Assembly (NCBI RefSeq): GCF_031932625.1
Contig: NZ_JAVSCK010000001.1
Coordinates: forward strand, 434,001-498,000
Direction of reading: 5' to 3'
DNA: 64,000 bases
Source: Hwangdonia seohaensis
Lineage (GTDB): Bacteria > Bacteroidota > Bacteroidia > Flavobacteriales > Flavobacteriaceae
Part shown: positions 42,663 to 51,212 of the stretch, one piece after another
How positions within the stretch are numbered: position 1 is the stretch's first letter
How the letters are laid out: every line of letters begins with the position of its first letter
Position numbers and translations under genes: made by a program
Notes under the pieces: generated by a model
Told to the model about the DNA's origin: nothing
Databases searched by the model: none
Seen by the model: only the letters and a program-made list of their open reading frames with translations

Positions 42663-44009
42663 ATGACCTTGAAAACAACACTTATTAAAAATGCCAACAT
42701 AGTAAATGAAGGTAAAATTTTTATGGGCGATATTTTAATTGAAGGTGAATATATAAAAGAAATCAGCACATCGATAAGTGCAAAAACTGCCGATGTGCAC
42801 ATATTTGATGCCGAAGGAAAATATCTGCTTCCCGGTGTTATTGACGATCAGGTGCATTTTAGAGAACCTGGTTTAACGCACAAAGCGAATATTGAAACCG
42901 AATCTAAAGCGGCCATTGCTGGTGGTATTACTTCGTTTATTGAAATGCCAAACACCAACCCGCAAACAACCACTATTGAAAAATTAGAAGAAAAATTTGA
43001 GATAGCTGCCCAAACATCATCGGCAAATTACTCGTTTATGTTTGGTGGCACCAATGATAATTTAGATGAAATTTTAAAAGTTGATGCCAAAAATGTGGCG
43101 GCATTAAAACTGTTTTTAGGGTCTTCAACAGGGAATATGTTGGTTGATAATCCTGAGGTTTTAGAGAATATTTTCTCAAAAACCAACTTGTTAATCGCTG
43201 TGCATTGTGAAGATGAAGGCACAATAAAAGCCAATTTTGAAACGTATTTTGAAAAATACGGCGATGCAATTCCCATTAAATATCACCCTGAAATTCGAAG
43301 TGAAGAAGCCTGTTATTTATCCTCTTCAAAAGCCATCGAACTAGCTAAAAAAACGGGCGCTCGATTGCATGTGTTTCATCTTTCAACAGGAAAGGAAACC
43401 GCTTTATTTGATAACAAAATACCCTTAAAAGATAAAAAAATTACTGCCGAGGTTTGCATTCACCATCTGTGGTTTACCGATAAAGATTACGATGAAAAAG
43501 GCACGTTTATTAAATGGAACCCAGCGGTAAAATCTAAAAAAGATAAAGACCAATTGTGGGCGGCTTTGCTTGATGATAGAATTGACGTTATCGCTACCGA
43601 CCACGCACCACATACCATTGAAGAGAAAGATAACGTTTATACCAAAGCACCTTCGGGCGGCCCATTGGTGCAACACGCCTTACCCGCTATGTTGGAGATG
43701 CATCATAAAAATAAAATTTCAATTGAAAAAATAGTAGAGAAAATGTGCCATAATCCGGCTATTTTGTTTCAGGTTGAAAAACGCGGATTTATAAGAGAAG
43801 GTTATTTTGCCGATTTGGTTTTGGTGGACCTGCACCATCCGTGGACGGTTAAAAAAGAGAATATCCTATACAAATGCGGGTGGTCTCCGTTTGAGGGCAC
43901 AACCTTTAAATCGAGAATAACCCATACCTTTGTAAACGGAAGTTTGGCCTATAAAAACTTTAAGTTTCATGATGTTAATGCTGCAAAACGATTAACTTTT
44001 AACAGATGA
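42663..44009 (+). CDS. pyrC: Dihydroorotase
   Basis: A 448-residue cyclic amidohydrolase of the dihydroorotase type (long form). D-D-Q-V-H-F-R-E-P-G supplies metal-binding histidine and substrate residues; HCEDEGT, LHVFHLSTG and ATDHAPHTIEEK complete the metal site. It should catalyse the reversible cyclisation of carbamoyl-aspartate in pyrimidine synthesis. An allantoinase-like function is possible for this family but unlikely without neighbours for purine breakdown. It overlaps the next gene by 4 bp (ATGA). Confidence 0.92.
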   Translation: MTLKTTLIKNANIVNEGKIFMGDILIEGEYIKEISTSISAKTADVHIFDAEGKYLLPGVIDDQVHFREPGLTHKANIETESKAAIAGGITSFIEMPNTNPQTTTIEKLEEKFEIAAQTSSANYSFMFGGTNDNLDEILKVDAKNVAALKLFLGSSTGNMLVDNPEVLENIFSKTNLLIAVHCEDEGTIKANFETYFEKYGDAIPIKYHPEIRSEEACYLSSSKAIELAKKTGARLHVFHLSTGKETALFDNKIPLKDKKITAEVCIHHLWFTDKDYDEKGTFIKWNPAVKSKKDKDQLWAALLDDRIDVIATDHAPHTIEEKDNVYTKAPSGGPLVQHALPAMLEMHHKNKISIEKIVEKMCHNPAILFQVEKRGFIREGYFADLVLVDLHHPWTVKKENILYKCGWSPFEGTTFKSRITHTFVNGSLAYKNFKFHDVNAAKRLTFNR

Positions 44010-44626
44010 TTTTAAAACGGTTATTTACATACTTTACAATTTTATTCATAGCAACGGCATGCTATAAATATGATAAGCCCAAAAAACCGAAGAATTTAAT
44101 TCCGAAGGAAAAAATGGTGCAAATTATCATGGATGTTAGGCTGCTATCTTCTGCAAATGGAACGAACAAAACAATCTTGGATAATAACAATTTGCAAGCT
44201 GAAACCTATGTGTACAAAAAGTACGGGATTGATAGTTTACAGTTTGCTTTAAGCAACGATTATTACGCGTACTATGTTGAAGATTATAAAGCTATTTATG
44301 AAAAGGTACAAGATAGTTTTGATGTTTTGAAAACCAAGTACGCCGATTTACAACTAAAAGAAGAAGAGGAAAAAAAGTATAGGGATTCTATCCAAGGCAT
44401 TATTAAAAAAGACTCAACGCACATTTTAAAACTAAAAGAACACCTTAGTGTTTTGGTAAAAAAAGATTCAGTAAGTCCTTTAATTAAAAAGGATTCTTTG
44501 CGATTGATAAAGCTGAAGGATTCTTTAAATATACTGATTAAAAAAGATTCTGTTACCAGATTTAAACTCAACTCAAAATCTGATGAACTGCTAATTACAC
44601 CTGTTTCAGATACAGATTTCCAATAG
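44006..44626 (+). CDS. DUF4296 lipoprotein with KKDS repeats
   Basis: A 206-residue lipoprotein (signal about 1-19, lipobox TAC). The N-terminal domain (about 30-125, LIPKEKMVQIIMDVRLLSS, YVYKKYGIDSLQFALSNDYYA) is DUF4296. The C-terminal third is a low-complexity stretch with four KKDS units, each preceded by I or L and V (IIKKDS, LVKKDS, LIKKDS, LIKKDS), predicted as a coiled coil. Its start overlaps pyrC (ATGA). The 3' end overlaps the epimerase gene by 32 bp on the opposite strand. Function unknown; position after pyrC is a conserved flavobacterial arrangement by my recollection. Confidence 0.85.
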   Translation: MILKRLFTYFTILFIATACYKYDKPKKPKNLIPKEKMVQIIMDVRLLSSANGTNKTILDNNNLQAETYVYKKYGIDSLQFALSNDYYAYYVEDYKAIYEKVQDSFDVLKTKYADLQLKEEEEKKYRDSIQGIIKKDSTHILKLKEHLSVLVKKDSVSPLIKKDSLRLIKLKDSLNILIKKDSVTRFKLNSKSDELLITPVSDTDFQ

Positions 44627-45602
44627 TAGCAATACTTTTATCAATTGGTGTAAACTCAATAGCCATGGCCTGTTTAATTTTAGCGCTGCTGTAATTGGTT
44701 TCAGAATGCAACGAGGTTACAATCTGCTTTGTTAATTGCCTTCTTTTTCCGGTTAATTTATGGGTTAACCAATCCATTCTCCAAGCTAGTTGCAACAACC
44801 AAAGTTTAGCTTCTTTTTTGGGCGGTTTTGCGTTTACGGCCTTTGCCATAGTTTGTAAAAACTGTTTGTAAGTCCAATTTTCGGCAACCAAAACAAAGCG
44901 TTCGTTTTTAATATCGCTTTTTAAAAGTGCAATCATTATGGAAACAACATCTTTCACATCAACCAATCCAATAGTTCCGGCGGCGAAGTATTTTAATCCT
45001 TTATGAGCTTTTTTAAATAAACTGCCACTGCCATAACGCCAAATACCCGCGCCTAAAATAACGCCCGGATTTACAATAACCACGTTGACACCTTCTTGTG
45101 TGGCACGCCAAACTTCCATTTCGGCCCCATACTTTGTAATGGCATAAACGCTGTTATCGCCTTCGGGATTCCAATGGGTTTCTTCGGTAATTGGCTCATT
45201 ATTCAAAGCTTTTCCTATAGTTGCAATAGAGCTTACGTAGCATAATTTTTCTATGTTATTCGAGATACAAAGATTAACAACATTGGCAGTGCCTTCAATA
45301 TTTGTACGCCGTAACTCGTGATATTTATTGGGTTCGAAAGACACAAAAGCGGCACAGTGGTAAACATGGGTAACATCCACAAAAGCATCGGATAATAAGG
45401 GTATATCCAAAATATCGGCCTCAACCCATTCAATGGAATTAAACAACGATTCATATGCTTCGGTATAACCCGAAAACACCTGTTTTACATTGTTAAGCTT
45501 ACGCTCGGTTCTGTAAATAGCGCGAACCGATTCGTTATTACTAACCAGTTTATAAAGTAAATGTGCACCAACCAAACCGGTGCCACCCGTAACTAATATC
45601 AT
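44595..45602 (-). CDS. NAD-dependent epimerase/dehydratase family protein
   Basis: A 335-residue extended short-chain dehydrogenase. MILVTGGTGLVGAHLLYKL holds the GxxGxxG nucleotide-binding motif; VYHCAAFVSF, SSIATIG, and YAITKYGAEMEVW with the Tyr-x-x-x-Lys pair form the catalytic site. The C-terminal part is divergent. The family covers nucleotide-sugar epimerases, dihydroflavonol reductase-like and 3-beta-hydroxysteroid-like enzymes; this one looks nearest the last two, substrate unknown. It is convergent with the DUF4296 gene, overlapping by 32 bp, and divergent from tyrS. Confidence 0.9.
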   Translation of the reverse strand: MILVTGGTGLVGAHLLYKLVSNNESVRAIYRTERKLNNVKQVFSGYTEAYESLFNSIEWVEADILDIPLLSDAFVDVTHVYHCAAFVSFEPNKYHELRRTNIEGTANVVNLCISNNIEKLCYVSSIATIGKALNNEPITEETHWNPEGDNSVYAITKYGAEMEVWRATQEGVNVVIVNPGVILGAGIWRYGSGSLFKKAHKGLKYFAAGTIGLVDVKDVVSIMIALLKSDIKNERFVLVAENWTYKQFLQTMAKAVNAKPPKKEAKLWLLQLAWRMDWLTHKLTGKRRQLTKQIVTSLHSETNYSSAKIKQAMAIEFTPIDKSIATIGNLYLKQV

Positions 45603-45723
45603 GGCACTAAAGTAATGAATAATTCAAATAGATAGCGGGAATAAATTAGTTTTCAGTCATTGGTCTTCCGTCTTTTAATCCAAAGAATTATTCAATATAC
45701 AAGCGTAATTATGCACGTATTTT

Positions 45724-45731
45724 TATCTTTG
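45724..45731 (+). promoter_or_regulatory. -7 box of tyrS
   Basis: TATCTTTG matches TAnnTTTG and ends 26 bp before the tyrS ATG. No TTG at the usual upstream distance was seen. Confidence 0.45.
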
Positions 45732-45757
45732 CCAAAGTTTATAAAATATATAGAGTA

Positions 45758-47053
45758 ATGAGAAAGAATTTTGTTGAAGAATTAACGTGGAGAGGCATGA
45801 TACAAGACAGTATGCCTGGGACAGAAGAACATTTGTTAGAGGCCATGCGTATGGCTTATGTGGGCATCGATCCAACGGCAGATTCTTTACACATTGGGCA
45901 CATGGTGGGTGTTATGGGGCTTAAACATTTTCAATTGGCGGGACACAAACCCGTTGCGCTAGTTGGTGGCGCTACGGGCATGATTGGTGATCCTTCGGGG
46001 AAATCGGCAGAGCGTAACTTACTTAACGAAGAAACACTTTTACATAACCAAAACGCTATTAAAGAGCAATTGTCGCGATTTTTGGATTTTGATAGCGATG
46101 CTGAAAACGCCGCTATTATTGTTAATAATTACGACTGGATGAAAGAGTTTTCTTTTTTGGAATTTATTCGCGATGTTGGTAAACATATTACCGTAAATTA
46201 TATGATGGCCAAAGATTCGGTGAAAAAGCGTTTATCATCAGAGTCATCGGTAGGTATGAGTTTTACAGAGTTCACTTATCAATTAGTACAAGGCTACGAT
46301 TTTTTACACCTTTACCGAGATAAAAACTGTACCCTTCAAATGGGTGGCAGCGACCAGTGGGGCAATATCACCACGGGTACAGAATTAATCCGTCGTGTTG
46401 ATTCTGGAAAAGGATACGCCTTAACATGGCCATTAATTACCAAAGCCGATGGCACCAAGTTTGGAAAAACCGAAGGCGGAAATATTTGGCTTGACGCCGA
46501 AAGAACTTCGCCATACAAATTCTATCAATACTGGTTGAACACTAGCGATGTTGATGCCGAAAAATATATTAAAATCTTTACTTTTTTAACCCGAGCAGAA
46601 ATTGAAGCTTTAATTGAAGCCCATCAAGAAGCGCCACATTTACGGGTTTTACAGAAACGTTTGGCCGAAGAAGTAACAACGATGGTACACTCTAAAGACG
46701 ATTTAGACAATGCCATAAAAGCCAGCGCCATATTGTTCGGAAAATCTACAAGCGAAGATTTAAAGCAATTGAATGAGCAAACTTTTTTAGATGTTTTTGA
46801 TGGTGTGCCACAAACAGAAATCGCACAATCTGAAATTGAAAACGGCTTGGATATTATTGCGGCATTGGCAGAACAAGGCGGGTTTTTAAAGTCTAATGGG
46901 GAAGCGCGTCGGGCTTTAAAGGAAAACTCTATTGCAGTAAATAAAGAAAAGGTGAAAGACGATTACAAAATCACCGCAATAGATTTGATTAACAACAAAT
47001 TTGTATTGCTGCAACGTGGCAAGAAGAATTATTTTGTTTTGCGAATTGTATAA
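45758..47053 (+). CDS. tyrS: Tyrosine--tRNA ligase
   Basis: A 431-residue class I synthetase of the bacterial TyrRS type. YVGIDPTADSLHIGHMVGV carries the HIGH motif near residue 47-50; KFGKTEGGNIW is the KMSKS-equivalent loop; QMGGSDQWGNITTG and SSVGMSFTEFTYQL form the tyrosine pocket. An S4-like RNA-binding domain occupies about 365-431 (GGFLKSNGEARRALKENSIAVN). It charges tRNA-Tyr. Monocistronic, with its own -7 box and a clear terminator at 47061. Confidence 0.98.
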   Translation: MRKNFVEELTWRGMIQDSMPGTEEHLLEAMRMAYVGIDPTADSLHIGHMVGVMGLKHFQLAGHKPVALVGGATGMIGDPSGKSAERNLLNEETLLHNQNAIKEQLSRFLDFDSDAENAAIIVNNYDWMKEFSFLEFIRDVGKHITVNYMMAKDSVKKRLSSESSVGMSFTEFTYQLVQGYDFLHLYRDKNCTLQMGGSDQWGNITTGTELIRRVDSGKGYALTWPLITKADGTKFGKTEGGNIWLDAERTSPYKFYQYWLNTSDVDAEKYIKIFTFLTRAEIEALIEAHQEAPHLRVLQKRLAEEVTTMVHSKDDLDNAIKASAILFGKSTSEDLKQLNEQTFLDVFDGVPQTEIAQSEIENGLDIIAALAEQGGFLKSNGEARRALKENSIAVNKEKVKDDYKITAIDLINNKFVLLQRGKKNYFVLRIV

Positions 47054-47060
47054 AACAACA

Positions 47061-47088
47061 GAAAGCCTAGGATAAAACCTAGGCTTTC
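47061..47088 (+). terminator. tyrS terminator
   Basis: GAAAGCCTAGG pairs with CCTAGGCTTTC around ATAAAA (11-bp stem), 8 bp after the tyrS stop and followed by TT. The remaining gap up to 47172 holds nothing recognisable. Confidence 0.8.
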
Positions 47089-47172
47089 TTTAACCAACCA
47101 ACTAAAAAACTAAATTTTTCTTTTTCTTAGCTGTCGGTTTGGTCGTAATAACTGCGGTAATCTTACAGAAAA

Positions 47173-47811
47173 CTAGTCTTTATTTAAAAATTTCTTTGTG
47201 GTTTCTAAAATCTGATACTCACTATGCTCGCCTAAATAGTAAACAAAAACACCACTAGGTCTTATAATTAGGAAGTTCCCATACATTACATCATAAGGAA
47301 AAAACATGTTTTTTATAAAATCATGCTCATCTGCTAACCAATTAAATCTATTTTTATGGAAGTACTTTAAATGGTCATTTTCTGGATTGTAAATTGAGTA
47401 TTGTTGAATGTTATCAATCCTATCTATTTTTCTTAAATACTCCTTACCAAATGCATTCCAATAAGGGTTTGGCTTAGTGTTTTTAGATTTTTTTGGTATT
47501 GAAGACAAGTAATTGATTACAATAAACTTAGTTGTGTCTAACTTAAAACGACTTATTCTATTTAAATGATTTTTAAGAGCAATAAATTCTTTAGGATTTA
47601 ATTTACCAACAACAGATCTTGGTATTAAAATATAGTTTTTAGTAGTGTCATTTTCAAAATAAGCATCTAAGTTTACCTTATAATTTATGCTTTTTTTAAA
47701 TATACTTTTTGAAACTTCGACACCCTTTTCATTATAATATTTCACAAGCTTCTTTTGTGAATAACCAATTATTGAAAACAAAAAAAGAGATATGAATAAT
47801 ACTATTTTCAT
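47173..47811 (-). CDS. Secreted protein of unknown function, 212 residues
   Basis: An exported protein (signal about 1-18, IGYSQ) of 212 residues, basic and rich in Lys, Asn, Tyr and Phe. Segments such as VKYYNEKGVEVSKSIFKKS and GNFLIIRPSGVFVYYLGEHSEYQIL suggest an alpha/beta fold; the second resembles thioredoxin-like proteins that start with a strand after 'FLIIRP', but no Cys-x-x-Cys is present. I do not recognise a family. The base composition is visibly more AT-rich than its neighbours, which could mean transfer or weak constraint. Confidence 0.75.
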   Translation of the reverse strand: MKIVLFISLFLFSIIGYSQKKLVKYYNEKGVEVSKSIFKKSINYKVNLDAYFENDTTKNYILIPRSVVGKLNPKEFIALKNHLNRISRFKLDTTKFIVINYLSSIPKKSKNTKPNPYWNAFGKEYLRKIDRIDNIQQYSIYNPENDHLKYFHKNRFNWLADEHDFIKNMFFPYDVMYGNFLIIRPSGVFVYYLGEHSEYQILETTKKFLNKD

Positions 47812-47849
47812 TTGAATTAAAAAAGTAAGGTTTAATACACAAAATAAAG

Positions 47850-48830
47850 TTATAACACCATCAAGTTACAACCTCTAATATCGGAGTTGTCAAAACGTCC
47901 AATCACTTCAAAAGACCCATTGCTAAAAGTTTTTCCCAAATCTTGGGTCGCAATAAAGGCGCAGGAATTTACATTGGCTAAGTCTATAACATTTATGCCA
48001 CCCGATTTTCCGGATTTTTGAATAGTCAAAGCATCTTCGGTATCTCGTGTTAATATCCGCATCCAATTGGGGCAATTAAAAACACCCTCACCTTTAGAAT
48101 AAGCCTGACTTAAAAGTTCGGTCATGCCGTATTCGCTATGTATTGTTTTAACGCCAAAACCAGCTTTTAATTTTTTGTGTAATTCGGCCCGAATCAATTC
48201 CTTTCGTCTGCCCTTCATCCCACCTGTTTCCATAATAATGGTGTTTTTAAGTTGGAATTGATAGGTTTCGATTAAATCCAATAAAGCAAAAGAAACTCCA
48301 ATTAACAGTACTTTTTTCCCTTCAGCATTTAACTTAATTAAGGTGTCTTTTAATTCAGAAAAGTTATTGAGATAAAAACCACTTTCAGCGTGGTTGGATT
48401 GCGAAATCATGGTATTAACCATGTAAATTAATGAGGAACCTTCGCGCTCTAAATACGAAGGCAGTAAAGCTAAAACCACATAATCTTCAATATTGCCATA
48501 AAACTGATGGAAACCTTTTGTGAAACTTTGCTCGTAAACTTTTAAGTTGGTTACATGGTGTTTACTTGTTAAACTCCCTGTAGTGCCCGAACTTGTAAAG
48601 CTGGTTTCAATATGGGCTTTACTGCTTAATATGCTGTGCGATTTAAAAAACTGAATGGGTAAAAAAGGAATGTCTCGAATGGTTTTAACGTCACTAGGAT
48701 GCTTGTAAAGTAAATCGCAAAATGAGCGATAAACACGGTTGTTTTTAAACTGATGCCCAAAAATTTGCAATGCCAAATCTTCAAACTCTGTTTGATTTTT
48801 AATATTAAAAATGGCGTTATGGTCTATCAT
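47850..48830 (-). CDS. LuxE-like acyl-protein synthetase/acyltransferase
   Basis: A 326-residue protein of the LuxE acyl-protein synthetase family (related to the ANL adenylating enzymes). TSFTSSGTTGS is the phosphate-binding loop of the ANL fold; IMETGGMKGRRKELIRAEL, SEYGMTELLSQAYS and the closing segment (IGRFDNSDIRGCNL) follow in family order. LuxE activates fatty acids for bioluminescence in Vibrio, but the other lux genes are absent, and orphan LuxE-like genes are widespread in Bacteroidota, so light production is not inferred. It may activate an acid for a biosynthetic pathway. Single gene; a terminator for the gene upstream ends just before it. Confidence 0.87.
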   Translation of the reverse strand: MIDHNAIFNIKNQTEFEDLALQIFGHQFKNNRVYRSFCDLLYKHPSDVKTIRDIPFLPIQFFKSHSILSSKAHIETSFTSSGTTGSLTSKHHVTNLKVYEQSFTKGFHQFYGNIEDYVVLALLPSYLEREGSSLIYMVNTMISQSNHAESGFYLNNFSELKDTLIKLNAEGKKVLLIGVSFALLDLIETYQFQLKNTIIMETGGMKGRRKELIRAELHKKLKAGFGVKTIHSEYGMTELLSQAYSKGEGVFNCPNWMRILTRDTEDALTIQKSGKSGGINVIDLANVNSCAFIATQDLGKTFSNGSFEVIGRFDNSDIRGCNLMVL

Positions 48831-48905
48831 TTAATTATAGTAAGTTCGAGTAAAATGGTTTTATAATTTTTATATCGAAAACCTAGGCAAAAGTATATAA
48901 AATAA

Positions 48906-48932
48906 AAAAGCGTTGCTACTTGCAACGCTTTT
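48906..48932 (-). terminator. Terminator of the T9SS gene 48952-49866
   Basis: AAAAGCGTTGC (48906-48916) pairs with GCAACGCTTTT (48922-48932), loop TACTT, and is followed on the minus strand by a run of Ts. It lies 20 bp after the gene's stop. Confidence 0.88.
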
Positions 48933-48951
48933 AAAATATAAGTTTAAACGT

Positions 48952-49866
48952 TTATAGTATTACAATTTTTTTTGTGATTGAAGCCTCGTCTTGAGCCACC
49001 CTCATAATATAAACGCCAGCATTTAAACTGGAAACGTCTAATCCTTTATTGGTTACAGTTGTATTAACCACTTGTTTCCCTAGAATATCGTAAACCGATA
49101 CTTCCATAATTGAGTTGCTTCTGCTAGACATGTTTACATAACCTTTATTTGTTGGATTAGGATACATGCTGAAACCTTCTATTTGTTTGTTTTTAGCTGA
49201 TAAAACGGCACCAAATGTTGCTCCTAAATAAAGATTATCAACACGAACAGTTTCGTTTTCAGAAGAATCAGATTGACGAAGTCCAAATGCGTTTATGGCA
49301 TTACCGGGATCAGTTTCATCTGCTCCCAATATAGACGTATCGCCTTCAGATGTGGCGTTAATCCAAAGTTGTGCTTGATTAGAATCTTGGTCATATTTAA
49401 CAATGGCGCGGTATGTTACGCCAAAAGTGAGATCTGTAGCCCAAACTGCATCTGCTGTACCACTTGACGTTGCAATACCCACAGAATAATCTCCACTAGC
49501 TGAAGGTGGCACAATATCGAGACGACCTCTAAAGCTACCTGTTCCAACCATAAAATGTGCAAAGTATTCATTGTCTGCACCGCTGTATGGCGCTCCTAAA
49601 TCGTCAACCGAAAAATCCAGCCCGAAATAAACACATCCAGAAACAGCTGTAAAATCAATTTTTGCGTCTTCACTGGGTGCTCCATGTTGAACTATAGCCT
49701 TACCAGCAGAAACCAAAAGGTCACCAGATGTACCGTTATGATTAACCCATCCACCATTTCCAATAAGACTGCCATCTGCATAGGCAAAACCATCGTTATG
49801 TGGTAAAGTTACTTGCGCAAAACAGAAAGAGCAAAATAATAAAAATAAAAAGTAAAGTTTTTTCAT
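48952..49866 (-). CDS. T9SS-secreted protein, LamG/concanavalin-like
   Basis: A 304-residue protein: Sec signal (about 1-17, CFAQ), a beta-rich domain of about 20-215 resembling concanavalin/LamG-like jelly rolls (GFAYADGSLIGNGGWVNHNG, VYFGLDFSVDD, YRAIVKYDQDSNQAQLWIN, ENETVRVDNLYLGATFG) and a type-A sorting domain (FSMYPNPTNKG ... ITKKIVIL). It should be placed on or outside the cell by T9SS. No catalytic motif is seen; a glycan-binding role is only a guess. It stands between two terminators. Confidence 0.85.
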   Translation of the reverse strand: MKKLYFLFLLFCSFCFAQVTLPHNDGFAYADGSLIGNGGWVNHNGTSGDLLVSAGKAIVQHGAPSEDAKIDFTAVSGCVYFGLDFSVDDLGAPYSGADNEYFAHFMVGTGSFRGRLDIVPPSASGDYSVGIATSSGTADAVWATDLTFGVTYRAIVKYDQDSNQAQLWINATSEGDTSILGADETDPGNAINAFGLRQSDSSENETVRVDNLYLGATFGAVLSAKNKQIEGFSMYPNPTNKGYVNMSSRSNSIMEVSVYDILGKQVVNTTVTNKGLDVSSLNAGVYIMRVAQDEASITKKIVIL

Positions 49867-49923
49867 AATAAAAGGGATTAATTAATTAGTTTATTAAAAT
49901 AAAAAGACTTTTGCGTATAAACC

Positions 49924-49952
49924 AAAAAATCAACCTAATAGGTTGATTTTTT
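49924..49952 (-). terminator. Terminator of the small T9SS-tail gene
   Basis: AAAAAATCAACC (49924-49935) pairs with GGTTGATTTTTT (49941-49952) around TAATA. It lies 21 bp after the stop at 49973 and isolates this gene from the next. Confidence 0.88.
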
Positions 49953-49972
49953 TCGATGAAATAACATTATAA

Positions 49973-50314
49973 TTATTTTATCACTAATTTTCGGGTTTCG
50001 CTTATGTTGCCCTCGGTGATTTTTAAAATATAAACGCCTGTACTCAATTTCGAGATATTTAATTCCTTGCCAATTAATACAGCCGATAAAATTCGCTTGC
50101 CTAAGGCATTAAAAATTTCAATTTTCTTAGTTAAACTGTTTTTTGATGTAATATATATAAACTGCTTACCGTTATTAACAGGATTAGGGTAAATAGAAAG
50201 TCCTTCAATGTTTTGTTGCGCAGGTAAATTAGTGTTGCCCGCTTGTGCAAACCCTGGTTGGGTTACAAAAAACATTAAAACAAAAAGTGTAGTAAAAAAG
50301 TAGTTTTTTTCCAT
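49973..50314 (-). CDS. Minimal T9SS sorting-domain protein
   Basis: A 113-residue protein that consists of a signal peptide (about 1-24, PGFAQ), a linker of about 12 residues and a complete type-A sorting domain (LSIYPNPVNNGK ... ISETRKLVIK). No passenger domain is present. Such tails normally direct a cargo; here the tail is the whole mature protein. It may be a remnant whose cargo has been lost, or a functional small protein. It is clearly intact and followed by a proper terminator. Confidence 0.85.
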   Translation of the reverse strand: MEKNYFFTTLFVLMFFVTQPGFAQAGNTNLPAQQNIEGLSIYPNPVNNGKQFIYITSKNSLTKKIEIFNALGKRILSAVLIGKELNISKLSTGVYILKITEGNISETRKLVIK

Positions 50315-50477
50315 AGTTAACTTTCAATCTTATAAAATTAAACAATTTACGTCAAAATCCATACCAAAAAAGTGTTAAAGATTTCACCCTTTTATCGAAA
50401 GGTTAAATCCGTGTAAACTATAGATTATCTAAATGTTATTAATTTTTGCTTAACCAATAATGTTACGTTATTAGTTT

Positions 50478-50485
50478 TATCTTTA
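50478..50485 (+). promoter_or_regulatory. Possible -7 box of the two-component operon
   Basis: TATCTTTA, one mismatch from TAnnTTTG, 34 bp before the response-regulator ATG. The 205-bp gap 50315-50519 shows no other clear signal, though it contains a single TACGTCA at 50348. Confidence 0.3.
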
Positions 50486-50519
50486 CTCCGATTTAATCAT
50501 ATAATCTATTGTTTTTACA

Positions 50520-51200
50520 ATGAATAAAAAGGATTTAAAAATACTTTTAGTTGATGACGAGCCCGACATTTTAGAAATTGTTGGCTATAATTTATCAAAT
50601 GAAGGCTATCAAGTTATAACCGCCGAAAATGGGGCAAAAGCCGTAAAAAAAGCTAAGAAAGAGCTTCCCCATTTAATTATTTTAGATGTGATGATGCCCG
50701 AAATGGACGGCATTGAGGCTTGTGAAATCATCAGAAAAAACCCAGATTTAAAAGACACCATTATTACCTTTTTAACGGCAAGGGGCGAAGACTATTCGCA
50801 AGTTGCAGGTTTTGATGCTGGTGCCGACGATTATATTACAAAACCCATAAAACCAAAAGTTTTAATAAGCAAGGTAAAAGCTCTTTTGCGCAGGTTTAAA
50901 CAAGAAACCAAAACTGCTAAGGTTAAAATTGGTAATTTGGTAATTGATAGAGATGCCTACAAAATTATTTTAAAAGGAAAGGAAATTATTTTACCCCGAA
51001 AGGAATTTGAATTGCTATCTTTATTAACCTCAAAACCAGGAAAAGTTTTTAAGCGCGACGAGATTCTTGACAAAGTTTGGGGCAATGAGGTTGTGGTTGG
51101 CGGAAGAACCATAGATGTGCACATTCGTAAACTACGCGAAAAAATAGGTGACGATAGCTTTAAAACCGTTAAAGGTGTTGGTTATAAGTTTGTAGATTAA
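50520..51200 (+). CDS. OmpR/PhoB-type response regulator
   Basis: A 226-residue regulator. The receiver domain (1-118) has the acidic pocket in LLVDDEPD, the phosphorylated Asp56 in IILDVMMPEMDG, Thr in TFLTARGE and Lys in DYITKPIK. The winged-helix DNA-binding domain (about 130-226) has RKEFELLSLLTSKPGKVFKRDEIL and VWGNEVVVGGRTIDVHIRKLREK, both highly typical. It forms an operon with the kinase 12 bp downstream. It resembles PhoB-like regulators of Bacteroidota, but no phosphate genes are near, so the stimulus is unknown. Confidence 0.95.
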   Translation: MNKKDLKILLVDDEPDILEIVGYNLSNEGYQVITAENGAKAVKKAKKELPHLIILDVMMPEMDGIEACEIIRKNPDLKDTIITFLTARGEDYSQVAGFDAGADDYITKPIKPKVLISKVKALLRRFKQETKTAKVKIGNLVIDRDAYKIILKGKEIILPRKEFELLSLLTSKPGKVFKRDEILDKVWGNEVVVGGRTIDVHIRKLREKIGDDSFKTVKGVGYKFVD

Positions 51201-51212
51201 TACTTTTAGTAC

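Noticed and set aside
47850..48830. Bioluminescence (lux) locus
   Set aside because: Only a LuxE-like gene is present; no luciferase, reductase or transferase gene is close.
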